From assembly GCA_039964455.1 (NCBI GenBank), contig JBDVXK010000013.1, positions 124,001-188,000 of the forward strand: DNA of 64,000 nucleotides. The letters are read 5' to 3'. Each line of letters starts with the position of its first letter. The first letter of the stretch is position 1. Positions 8,201 to 15,229 of the stretch are shown piece by piece. The stretch comes from CALJFL01 sp039964455. GTDB taxonomy: Bacteria; Pseudomonadota; Gammaproteobacteria; Pseudomonadales; Halieaceae. The position numbers were made by a program, and so were the translations under genes. The notes under the pieces were generated by a model. That model saw nothing but the letters and a program-made list of their open reading frames with translations. It ran no database searches and was not told the origin of the DNA.

Positions 8201-8947
8201 ATGGAACAACTAAGAATTATCATTATCGGAGCGACATCAAGTATCGCAAAGCATTGCGCCAGACACTGGGTGTGCAAAGCATCAAATATGTTGCTGGTGG
8301 GCCGTGATGAAGAGCGGCTAGCCATAACCGCGGAAGACCTACGCGCACGCGGGCCTCAGGCCGATATCCGCACTATAACAGTAGACTTCCTGGATGGAGA
8401 CGGAATTGATAGCCTGGTTGCAAATTATTCCAGCGACGGCGCGATTGATATTGCTCTGGTAGCACACGGCCACTTACCTGACCAAGTGGCCGCTCAAAGT
8501 ACATTGACCGACTGCAAGAATGCTCTAATGGTAAACGGTGTTTCACCAGCTATTTTTATGGAGGCTCTATCGAAACATATGGAGCCCGCTGGAAAGGGAA
8601 GTCTTGCAATTATCGGTTCCGTCGCTGGGGATCGAGGACGTAAGTCAAACTACATCTATGGCTCCTCGAAGTCTTTAGTGGACCGATATGCGCAAGGCTT
8701 GCAACATAGGCTCGCTGGGTCAGGAGTTCATGTTTGTCTTATCAAGCCTGGGCCCACATTAACGGCCATGACTAGTCATTTGTTAGGCACAGGTATGAAG
8801 CTAGCTCCGGTAGAGGACGTGGCGATATCGATCGTCCGCGCGATAGAAGAGAGAAAGGCAGTAATCTACACTCCCGGCAAGTGGAGATTAATAATGCTGA
8901 TAATAAAACATTTGCCGCGGTTTATTTTCAACAAGCTGGATATTTAA
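8201..8947 (+). CDS. dprE2: Decaprenylphosphoryl-2-keto-pentose reductase-like SDR (DprE2)
   Basis: A 248-residue short-chain dehydrogenase. The Rossmann start is IIIIGATSSIAKH, and the catalytic triad is visible as Ser140, Tyr153 and Lys157 (YGSSK). The N-terminal ATSSIA form is typical of DprE2. It lies 2 bp after dprE1, and the pair together epimerise the ribose C2' to give polyprenyl-phosphoryl-arabinose in the known mycobacterial pathway. A C-terminal hydrophobic stretch (MLIIKHLPRFIF) may tether it to the membrane, as expected for a lipid-linked substrate. The DprE2 assignment rests on sequence style plus neighbours. Confidence 0.85.
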   Translation: MEQLRIIIIGATSSIAKHCARHWVCKASNMLLVGRDEERLAITAEDLRARGPQADIRTITVDFLDGDGIDSLVANYSSDGAIDIALVAHGHLPDQVAAQSTLTDCKNALMVNGVSPAIFMEALSKHMEPAGKGSLAIIGSVAGDRGRKSNYIYGSSKSLVDRYAQGLQHRLAGSGVHVCLIKPGPTLTAMTSHLLGTGMKLAPVEDVAISIVRAIEERKAVIYTPGKWRLIMLIIKHLPRFIFNKLDI

Positions 8948-8988
8948 ATTATGCCCTTGCCAGAACATAGGTTCCTGAGGACCCGATT

Positions 8989-9924
8989 TTGAACCAAAAA
9001 ATCGTTCTTCTAGGCGGCGCTGGACTGGTAGGACAAAACCTTGTGGTGCGTCTTAAGTCCCGGGGATACTCCAACCTCATCGTTATCGACAAACATAAGT
9101 CCAATTTAGCTACTCTGGCAAAACTACACAATACTGTGGTGACAGAGCTCGCCGACCTATCACAGCCAGGCTCATGGCAAAACTTTTTGAAAGATGCTCA
9201 CGCTATTGTGATGCTACAGGCTCAAATTGGTGGCAACCGGATCGACGAGTTTGAGAAAAATAATATCGAGTCAACACGGCTAGTGCTTGAATCAATTGAT
9301 CAGAAGGAGCCACCTTATCTTGTACACATTAGTTCTTCAGTTGTAGAGTCGGCCGCCAACGATTTTTATTCGTCTACAAAAAGAGCACAAGAAGAATTAG
9401 TACTAGCCTCGGGAATACCATGCCCAGTACTTAGACCAACGCTAATGTTCGGATGGTTTGATCGTAAGCACCTGGGATGGTTGTCACGCTTTATGCGCAA
9501 GGTCCCAGTTTTTCCTATCCCAGGCAATGGTCGCTATATGCGACAACCCCTGTACGTCACGGATTTTTGCAACATTATTATAAACTGCCTTGAAAGACGC
9601 ATTGATAGCGGTATCTACAATATTACTGGTCAGCAAAAAGTTTATTACATCGACATAATCAGAGAGATAAAGCGCGTCACCAAGTCACGGACCGCAATTT
9701 TGCCAATTCCATATAGATTATTCGCTTTGCTACTCACTATATGGGCACTATTCGATAAAGACCCACCATTCACTACACAACAGCTGGAAGCACTAAGTGC
9801 TGACGATGAGTTTGAACTAATTGATTGGCCAGGTATTTTTGGCGTTGAGCCGACTTCTTTTAGCCAGGCGATAAACGAGACCTTCAATGACCCCGTATAC
9901 AGCAAGATCGAGTTAGGCTTTTAA
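8989..9924 (+). CDS. NAD-dependent epimerase/dehydratase (extended SDR)
   Basis: The N-terminus LLGGAGLVGQNLV is the NAD-binding GxxGxxG loop of extended SDRs. FYSSTKRAQEE provides the YxxxK pair, and RPTLMFG and a YNITGQ block near residue 205 fit sugar-nucleotide epimerases or 4,6-dehydratases. The start is TTG 8989 with GAGG about 8 nt upstream; the ATG at 8951 is out of frame. Its final base is the first base of the next gene's ATG. It belongs to the dprE operon and probably makes or modifies a sugar precursor. The exact substrate is unknown. Confidence 0.8.
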   Translation: MNQKIVLLGGAGLVGQNLVVRLKSRGYSNLIVIDKHKSNLATLAKLHNTVVTELADLSQPGSWQNFLKDAHAIVMLQAQIGGNRIDEFEKNNIESTRLVLESIDQKEPPYLVHISSSVVESAANDFYSSTKRAQEELVLASGIPCPVLRPTLMFGWFDRKHLGWLSRFMRKVPVFPIPGNGRYMRQPLYVTDFCNIIINCLERRIDSGIYNITGQQKVYYIDIIREIKRVTKSRTAILPIPYRLFALLLTIWALFDKDPPFTTQQLEALSADDEFELIDWPGIFGVEPTSFSQAINETFNDPVYSKIELGF

Positions 9925-11216
9925 TGGCCAGCAGGAGAATAGCAGTGCTTGGAGCGGGCCCGATGGGCCTAGCCGCCGCTTATGAGCTAGTCAAACAGGG
10001 CTATGCGCCTGTTATTTACGAGGCTGACGACAGGGTTGGAGGAATGACCGCGGCATTCGATTTCTCCGGTCTAAGTATAGAAAGGTTTTATCATTTTCAC
10101 TGCACATCCGACACTGGCTTCATTGATATGTTGGATGAATTGGGAATTGGCGAAAAACTTCATTGGACCGAAACCAAGATGGCCTACTGGTACAAGGGCA
10201 AGCTTCAACCCTGGGGTAATCCTTTTGCGCTACTACGTTTCGATGGCTTAGGGCTAGTCGCCAAATTTCGATATGGCCTCTTCGCTTTCCTCTGTACTAA
10301 GCGTAATAACTGGCTTCCATTGGATAATGTTAACGCAAAAGAGTGGGTTAGCCGTTGGGTAGGCTTAGAAGCCTACGAGGTGTTGTGGAGAAAGCTATTC
10401 GAATACAAATTCCACAACTACGTCGACAATCTGTCAGCTGCCTGGATATGGAGTCGTATCAGACGCTTGGGCAGATCGCGTTACAACCTATTCAGAGAAA
10501 AGCTGGGTTATCTTGAGAACGGCTCCGAAACGTTCTTAAACGCCACCAAATCATATATTGAAAAGAATGGCGGGATTATCCGCCTTGGGTCTCCAGTCTC
10601 AAAAGTCCACATACGCGATGGCAAAATTTGGGCAGTGGAAACAGATGGAATACTGGAGCGCTACGAGAGGGTAATTAGCACCATCCCTTTACCTTTTGTA
10701 CCGCATATAATTCCAGATCTGCCACCAGATATCATCAAGGCCTATCGCTCTGTGGAGAATATAGCGGTGGTCTGTGTCATCGCAAAGTTGACCAAAGCAC
10801 TTTCCGAAAATTTCTGGGTTAACATCAATGATCCCGAAATGGATATACCCGGGCTGGTTGAATACACCAATCTCCAGCCTCTAAATGACCATATTGTTTA
10901 TGTGCCTTTTTACCTGCCAGGCGATCACCCAAATTACTTACAGCCTGATGAGTGGTATACAGCCCGGGTAGCTGGCTATTTAAAGACGATAAACCCAGAG
11001 CTTACAGATGTTGATATTCTTGCTATCCGTGCAAGTCGCTACCGGTTTGCACAACCAATATGTGAGCCCGGTTTCAGTAATAAATTGCCAGCAGTTGAAC
11101 TCCCGATACAGGGTCTCTGGGTAGCCGATACATCCTACTATTATCCAGAGGACCGCGGTATTTCAGAAAGTATCGATTTCGGGCGTAAGCTCGCAGCGAT
11201 GGCAACAGAGTGCTGA
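9924..11216 (+). CDS. FAD-dependent oxidoreductase (amine-oxidase/protoporphyrinogen-oxidase-like fold)
   Basis: AVLGAGPMGLAAAYEL (GAGPMG at 10-15) is the dinucleotide-binding loop, YEADDRVGGM the following FAD contact, and GLWVADTSYYYPEDRGISES the C-terminal FAD-binding segment. At 430 residues it matches flavoproteins commonly found in polysaccharide clusters, some of which rearrange or oxidise sugars. Both ends overlap neighbours (TAATG start, GTG of the GtrA gene inside its 3' end), so it is part of one tightly coupled operon. A UDP-galactopyranose-mutase-like role is possible but not demonstrable here. Confidence 0.75.
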   Translation: MASRRIAVLGAGPMGLAAAYELVKQGYAPVIYEADDRVGGMTAAFDFSGLSIERFYHFHCTSDTGFIDMLDELGIGEKLHWTETKMAYWYKGKLQPWGNPFALLRFDGLGLVAKFRYGLFAFLCTKRNNWLPLDNVNAKEWVSRWVGLEAYEVLWRKLFEYKFHNYVDNLSAAWIWSRIRRLGRSRYNLFREKLGYLENGSETFLNATKSYIEKNGGIIRLGSPVSKVHIRDGKIWAVETDGILERYERVISTIPLPFVPHIIPDLPPDIIKAYRSVENIAVVCVIAKLTKALSENFWVNINDPEMDIPGLVEYTNLQPLNDHIVYVPFYLPGDHPNYLQPDEWYTARVAGYLKTINPELTDVDILAIRASRYRFAQPICEPGFSNKLPAVELPIQGLWVADTSYYYPEDRGISESIDFGRKLAAMATEC

Positions 11217-11623
11217 AGTTATTTTTTTCGAAGCAATTCTCGGGCTTTCTTCTCGCCGGGGGATTGGCCGCTTTTCTGCATTGGTGGGCTAGAATTCTCT
11301 TAAGCTTGTTTCTGCCGTTCTCATGGGCGGTTATAATCGCCTATGGCATAGGCATGACTATCGCACTCCTGCTTAACAGCTATTTTGTCTTCCCTGCTTC
11401 AGATAAACCATTGGCAAAACAAGCTCGGGATTTCTTCGCTATAAATCTTGCTTTCTTCCCGGTCGTTTGGATTGCATCATTACAGCTAAATGAAATGCTT
11501 GTTCGATCTGGAGTCGAGCACTACACGCATGAAATAGCTCACGGGTTGGCTATCACTGTGCCAGTTCTAGCTACATTTTTGTTCTACAAATTTTTCGCAT
11601 TCAGGGAAAATTACCATGGATGA
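11210..11623 (+). CDS. GtrA-family membrane protein
   Basis: 137 residues with four predicted hydrophobic segments, including FSGFLLAGGLAAFLHWWA and a C-terminal VPVLATFLFYKFFAFRE ending typical of GtrA. GtrA proteins are proposed to flip polyprenyl-phosphate-linked sugars. In mycobacteria a GtrA homologue (Rv3789) adjoins dprE1/dprE2, so translocation of a polyprenyl-phosphoryl-pentose across the inner membrane is a reasonable inference. The start is GTG, inside the 3' end of the FAD oxidoreductase gene. The 3' end overlaps the methyltransferase start by 8 nt. Confidence 0.85.
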   Translation: MLKLFFSKQFSGFLLAGGLAAFLHWWARILLSLFLPFSWAVIIAYGIGMTIALLLNSYFVFPASDKPLAKQARDFFAINLAFFPVVWIASLQLNEMLVRSGVEHYTHEIAHGLAITVPVLATFLFYKFFAFRENYHG

Positions 11624-12281
11624 TAGAAATCTCGCTGAGCTTTACCGAAACCGATTTCCTGACGAGCAGCTGGCTCGAAAAAATGAGATCTGGAAAATTC
11701 TTTGCCGCCACTATTTTCATCAGTTTATATCTCCCACTGATACGGTCGTGGATGTGGCATGTGGCTACGGCGAATTTATTAATAATATATCGGCAGATGA
11801 AAAAATCGCTGTAGACATTAACCCGGAGTCTAAACAGCATTTAGCAAAAGACATAGATTTCATGTTACTCGCAGCTACGGAGCTTTCTTCACGTCTAGAG
11901 GGCAGAGCAGATGTTGTATTCACCTCGAATTTTCTCGAACATTTGCCCAATAAGCCGGCATTAGAACTTTTTCTGGAACAGGTATCAGTGACATTAAAAC
12001 CGGGCGGACGCTACCTGATTATGGGGCCTAATCTTCGATATCTACCGGGAGAATACTGGGATTTTTACGACCATCATTTAGGTCTCACACACGCATCCCT
12101 CTGCGAGATACTAAAATTAAAAGGGTTTGAAATCGAACGCTGCGTGGATCGATTTTTACCCTACACCACACAGGGCGCCCTACCTACGCACCCCATATTT
12201 GTGCGCGCCTATTTGGCAGTGCCGCCGATCTGGCGATTCCTTGGCAAACAATTTTTTATCAGCGCTCGCAAGCCTGTTTAA
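11616..12281 (+). CDS. Class I SAM-dependent methyltransferase
   Basis: VVDVACGYGEF is the SAM-binding motif I, VFTSNFLEHLP an acidic/motif II region and LKPGGRYLIMGPN motif III of the Methyltransf_11/23 type. It is soluble, 221 residues. It is the last intact gene of the dprE operon and is immediately followed by a decayed membrane glycosyltransferase. Methylation of a sugar or lipid intermediate, perhaps as a terminal cap, is plausible but unproven. Confidence 0.8.
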   Translation: MDDRNLAELYRNRFPDEQLARKNEIWKILCRHYFHQFISPTDTVVDVACGYGEFINNISADEKIAVDINPESKQHLAKDIDFMLLAATELSSRLEGRADVVFTSNFLEHLPNKPALELFLEQVSVTLKPGGRYLIMGPNLRYLPGEYWDFYDHHLGLTHASLCEILKLKGFEIERCVDRFLPYTTQGALPTHPIFVRAYLAVPPIWRFLGKQFFISARKPV

Positions 12282-12338
12282 TGTCTGGAGCCGTCTATAC
12301 AGGCTTTACCCCTGGAAAACGGATAACATAGATTGGCG

Positions 12339-12763
12339 ATGCAAAGCACGCGTAGATAGTTTCTACTAATTGCAATTCTCCTACTTTTATTTGGCTGTGC
12401 TCAAGCGGGCCTCTTCAAATCTTTTTCTAATTTTAAAGCATATGATAACGAAGGCCACTTATAGACCGGATGCTGCTTGTCGCGCTATCTAACGACTTAG
12501 TTAACGCCATAAAAGATACTAACACTGATGTACTTCTCACTAATTCTAGATTTAACAGCCTTTATTTTTGGAGTAATACCAGGGTGCCCTCGCCGGGCTA
12601 CCTCTCTCAGTTTTCTTTTAATTATTCTTCGGTCACACAGCAAGAGAAAAGTCGGGAGGGTGTTGAAATAGCAAACTCGCCTTTAATCCTTTTAAAATTA
12701 TCACATACCACTGAAAGGCAATTGGCGAAGACGAATTGGATTCACGAAAACTTTGAGCTCTAA
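12339..12763 (+). pseudogene. Decayed GT-C-type membrane glycosyltransferase remnant (probable)
   Basis: ATG 12339 opens a frame of six codons, then an in-frame TAG (12357), then a clear hydrophobic segment LLIAILLLLFGCAQAGLF leading into FKAYDNEGHL, which resembles the first periplasmic loop of GT-C enzymes, where an acidic DE-type motif follows the first helix. This frame stops at TAG (12462-12464). In another frame, 12470-12763 encodes 97 residues that look like the C-terminal soluble end of such a protein (DVLLTNSRFNSLYFWSNTR ... NWIHENFEL). The middle is missing, so nonsense, frameshift and a large internal deletion are combined. It sits after the dprE/GtrA genes, where a GT-C transferase would be expected. 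The rest of 12282-12852 holds nothing else recognisable. Confidence 0.5.
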
Positions 12764-12852
12764 AAGCAAATAGGTCCCTATAAGTTAATGCGGAAAAAAT
12801 CTGTCAGAGCGTATCATTAACTTCCTATGACCTTATGCCAGCGAATTGAAGA

Positions 12853-14001
12853 TCACAGTATTTTACGCTTATAACGTAATATTTCTTTTCCATTAACAGC
12901 CGTAAAGTCCTTTCGTACTGCCTCAACTTGTGCCAAATATTTTTCTACGCTGCTTGTGGTTATTAGATAGGCTCCGTCGCTACTCGGACGCCTTATTTGC
13001 TCCATCATCAAGTTGCCCAACTTTTTTCTAAAATGGATGCCGTCCCTGAACCACGCCTGAGGCGATACATCTCCACTGGGTAAGGGCTCGTCTACGACGC
13101 CTCGAATATGATTGAAACCAAACAGTGTGAATGGTTTCTCCTCATAGTCATCAGCAACCTCTTTGTTAAGGCGAGCAATATCCTCATGAAATTTATACCA
13201 TCTTGTGGAGGCTGAGATCGTCTCACGAAGATCTGTAAGGAAGATGTGCTCGGGGCTTATTATTAAGGTAGTGTCTATTTCGCTCCCGTAACATACAGCG
13301 AGTATGGATGCTAAAGCCCTTATGTTTTCTCTGTAGGCGTCTGATGTGCTTCCAGACAGCCGAATCAGGTTTTTCCCCACAGAAACATAACCTGATTCAC
13401 CGCGCCACATTCGCGAGGAGTTCGTCCAGCTCCCATCCGGGTAATATAACGTAGGACTAATTTTCTTAGAACTCAGTGCCAGAGCACTATGTGTTAGAAC
13501 GGACGTAGTAAACAAGGTATTAAAGGCATCGGCTAAAGCTTGCCTGTAAAAGGCTAAAGTATCGTGAGGTGCAAGACGCCCCTTCTCAAAACCGATACCT
13601 ACCTTGTAATCACTCGATATGAGAGTCTCATAATCCAGCATAATGACAAGCTTGGTCAGGTCGCCCACTAAGAGCGCATGCTCAACTGCGTAAAGCATTT
13701 CCTGCGGAGTAAGACCAGGCATCGACAAATTGAAGGCTGCCTCGGTGCCTGAATGCAGTTGTTCTGCATCTATTGATCCACTGCGGGAGCTACCGACGAT
13801 AGCAACACCAGGCTTACGCTGCATAACCTGCCATGGTTTTGAAAGCCGCATCGACATACCCTGGTCGACCCTACTCATCCTCATACTATCGGCAGTCTGG
13901 AAGCGGTAAATATTGTAAGGGTCAGCCCACATATTAAATATTGCGATAACTGCTGTAAGCAGAAAAAACGTAAAGACGCCCTGCCTGATATAGCTGCTCA
14001 T
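12853..14001 (-). CDS. Membrane-anchored SGNH-like protein (AlgJ/AlgX-like, tentative)
   Basis: The best start is ATG 13999-14001, directly before a single N-terminal membrane anchor (QGVFTFFLLTAVIAIF). An upstream in-frame start at 14109 would add 36 hydrophilic residues. VAIVGSSRSGSIDA resembles SGNH block I, with the Ser in GSSR-SGS. WFRDGIHFRKKLG near the C-terminus resembles block V, with Asp and His as in DxxH. The layout (anchor plus periplasmic SGNH) recalls alginate O-acetylation proteins. No membrane acyltransferase partner is seen nearby. It is transcribed toward the pseudogene and divergently from the PhyH gene. Confidence 0.55.
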   Translation of the reverse strand: MSSYIRQGVFTFFLLTAVIAIFNMWADPYNIYRFQTADSMRMSRVDQGMSMRLSKPWQVMQRKPGVAIVGSSRSGSIDAEQLHSGTEAAFNLSMPGLTPQEMLYAVEHALLVGDLTKLVIMLDYETLISSDYKVGIGFEKGRLAPHDTLAFYRQALADAFNTLFTTSVLTHSALALSSKKISPTLYYPDGSWTNSSRMWRGESGYVSVGKNLIRLSGSTSDAYRENIRALASILAVCYGSEIDTTLIISPEHIFLTDLRETISASTRWYKFHEDIARLNKEVADDYEEKPFTLFGFNHIRGVVDEPLPSGDVSPQAWFRDGIHFRKKLGNLMMEQIRRPSSDGAYLITTSSVEKYLAQVEAVRKDFTAVNGKEILRYKRKIL

Positions 14002-14242
14002 GATGACGGCGAAAAGTGTTTCAATTTCTCTAGTATTTACCAAGATTTGGTGAATGCTATTATGGTCTTTTAGAGCTATGGAGTCACTGCCTGGCTTGTG
14101 CGCGGACAATACAAGCTCGTCGCTCCAGCAAATATTACGCTATTAGGTTGGGTTTAATTTCTCTTCTTCCTGTTGTTTATAGTCGCGGCTTGCCTGTCGC
14201 TGCTATTCTAAAGCAACCTAGACAGGGCTAAATACAAGTTAG

Positions 14243-15127
14243 ATGACGGACTCCATATTAGATTTGTCGCTTAAGAACCGAGAGTCATACTCGATTGAGC
14301 TTGAGCAAAACTTGGTCGATCTACGGATTCGACACGGCAGAGCCTTGCAAAAAGAGAGACTAGGTTCAATCCGCCATCGTCCGAATCCTACTCGCTTTCT
14401 CGCTCAAGGTACGGGGCTTCCTGACATCAGCTCCAAGGACTTATGTGCCAACGAGCTAGCCACAGCCATACTCTCCCACGGCGGCCTGATTGTAAGACAA
14501 CTATATGATCCCAATCAGGTGGCACGTTTGCGCCTTCTGGCAGATCAGGAGGAAGAGTCAAACCGCGGCGATACCGGACCGCTAGGCTGCACGGCTCACA
14601 CCTTGTTTGAGCTGTTGGAGATATATCGAGAGTGTGGGCTGTTACAAACGATCACCGAGTATTTGGATGGAGAGCCACTACTTTTTGGCGAGCGTACAAA
14701 ACTTCGACATCATAGGGCCGGTCGTGACAAAAATGCTGCCATACCCTGGCATCAGGATGTCAACTTCTTTGGTCGAATGTCCTTCGGGATAAACTGCTGG
14801 GCGGCAGTAACGCCCTGTGGTCGTGACAATCCAGGGCTGGAGATAGTCCCATGGCGCACTGAACAAAGACTTGGTTGGAGGGAGATAGACGGGATAGCCC
14901 CCCTTAACTATGGCCGCGACATTCCAGCGCAGCAGCTGGCCACGATTACTCGTCACCACCCGCCGGTAAGCGTAGAGCTCGAGCCCGGCGATGCCGTATT
15001 TTTTGATGAAATGACTCTCCACAAAACAGCGCTGCGGCAGTGGCAGCGACGCGAGCAAATCGTAACCATTAGTTGGTTTTTCAGTGCCAGCGGTTTTCCG
15101 GACTGGGGCACCCCTTTGGTGGTGTAG
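14243..15127 (+). CDS. Phytanoyl-CoA dioxygenase (PhyH) family Fe(II)/2-oxoglutarate oxygenase
   Basis: The iron ligands are visible as WHQD (His170, Asp172) and LHKTALR (His260, with Arg265 for 2-oxoglutarate). VELEPGDAVFFDE just before the distal His is typical of the family. The protein is 294 residues and soluble. It should hydroxylate a small molecule or a lipid/sugar-linked substrate. The reaction is unknown because the family is diverse. It is the rightmost gene of the A+T-richer island, and the composition changes in the following 100 bp. Confidence 0.8.
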   Translation: MTDSILDLSLKNRESYSIELEQNLVDLRIRHGRALQKERLGSIRHRPNPTRFLAQGTGLPDISSKDLCANELATAILSHGGLIVRQLYDPNQVARLRLLADQEEESNRGDTGPLGCTAHTLFELLEIYRECGLLQTITEYLDGEPLLFGERTKLRHHRAGRDKNAAIPWHQDVNFFGRMSFGINCWAAVTPCGRDNPGLEIVPWRTEQRLGWREIDGIAPLNYGRDIPAQQLATITRHHPPVSVELEPGDAVFFDEMTLHKTALRQWQRREQIVTISWFFSASGFPDWGTPLVV

Positions 15128-15164
15128 CGCACTTCTACAGTATTCCTCAGGCTTCGTTTCCTGG

Positions 15165-15193
15165 TGTCGCGCTAATCGCTTAACGACTATACT
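15165..15193 (+). promoter_or_regulatory. Candidate sigma70 promoter of asmA
   Basis: TATACT lies at 15188-15193 with a poor -35 (TGTCGC, 15165-15170) at 17 bp spacing. It ends about 35 bp upstream of the asmA start codon. Only the -10 element is convincing. Confidence 0.35.
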
Positions 15194-15229
15194 TGAGAGA
15201 TCAGTTCGTAAACATTTCAGGTGATTTTT

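Noticed and set aside
12470..12763. Intact 97-residue gene
   Set aside because: It lacks a ribosome-binding site and looks like the C-terminal end of a larger protein next to a broken N-terminal part, so it was called a pseudogene piece.
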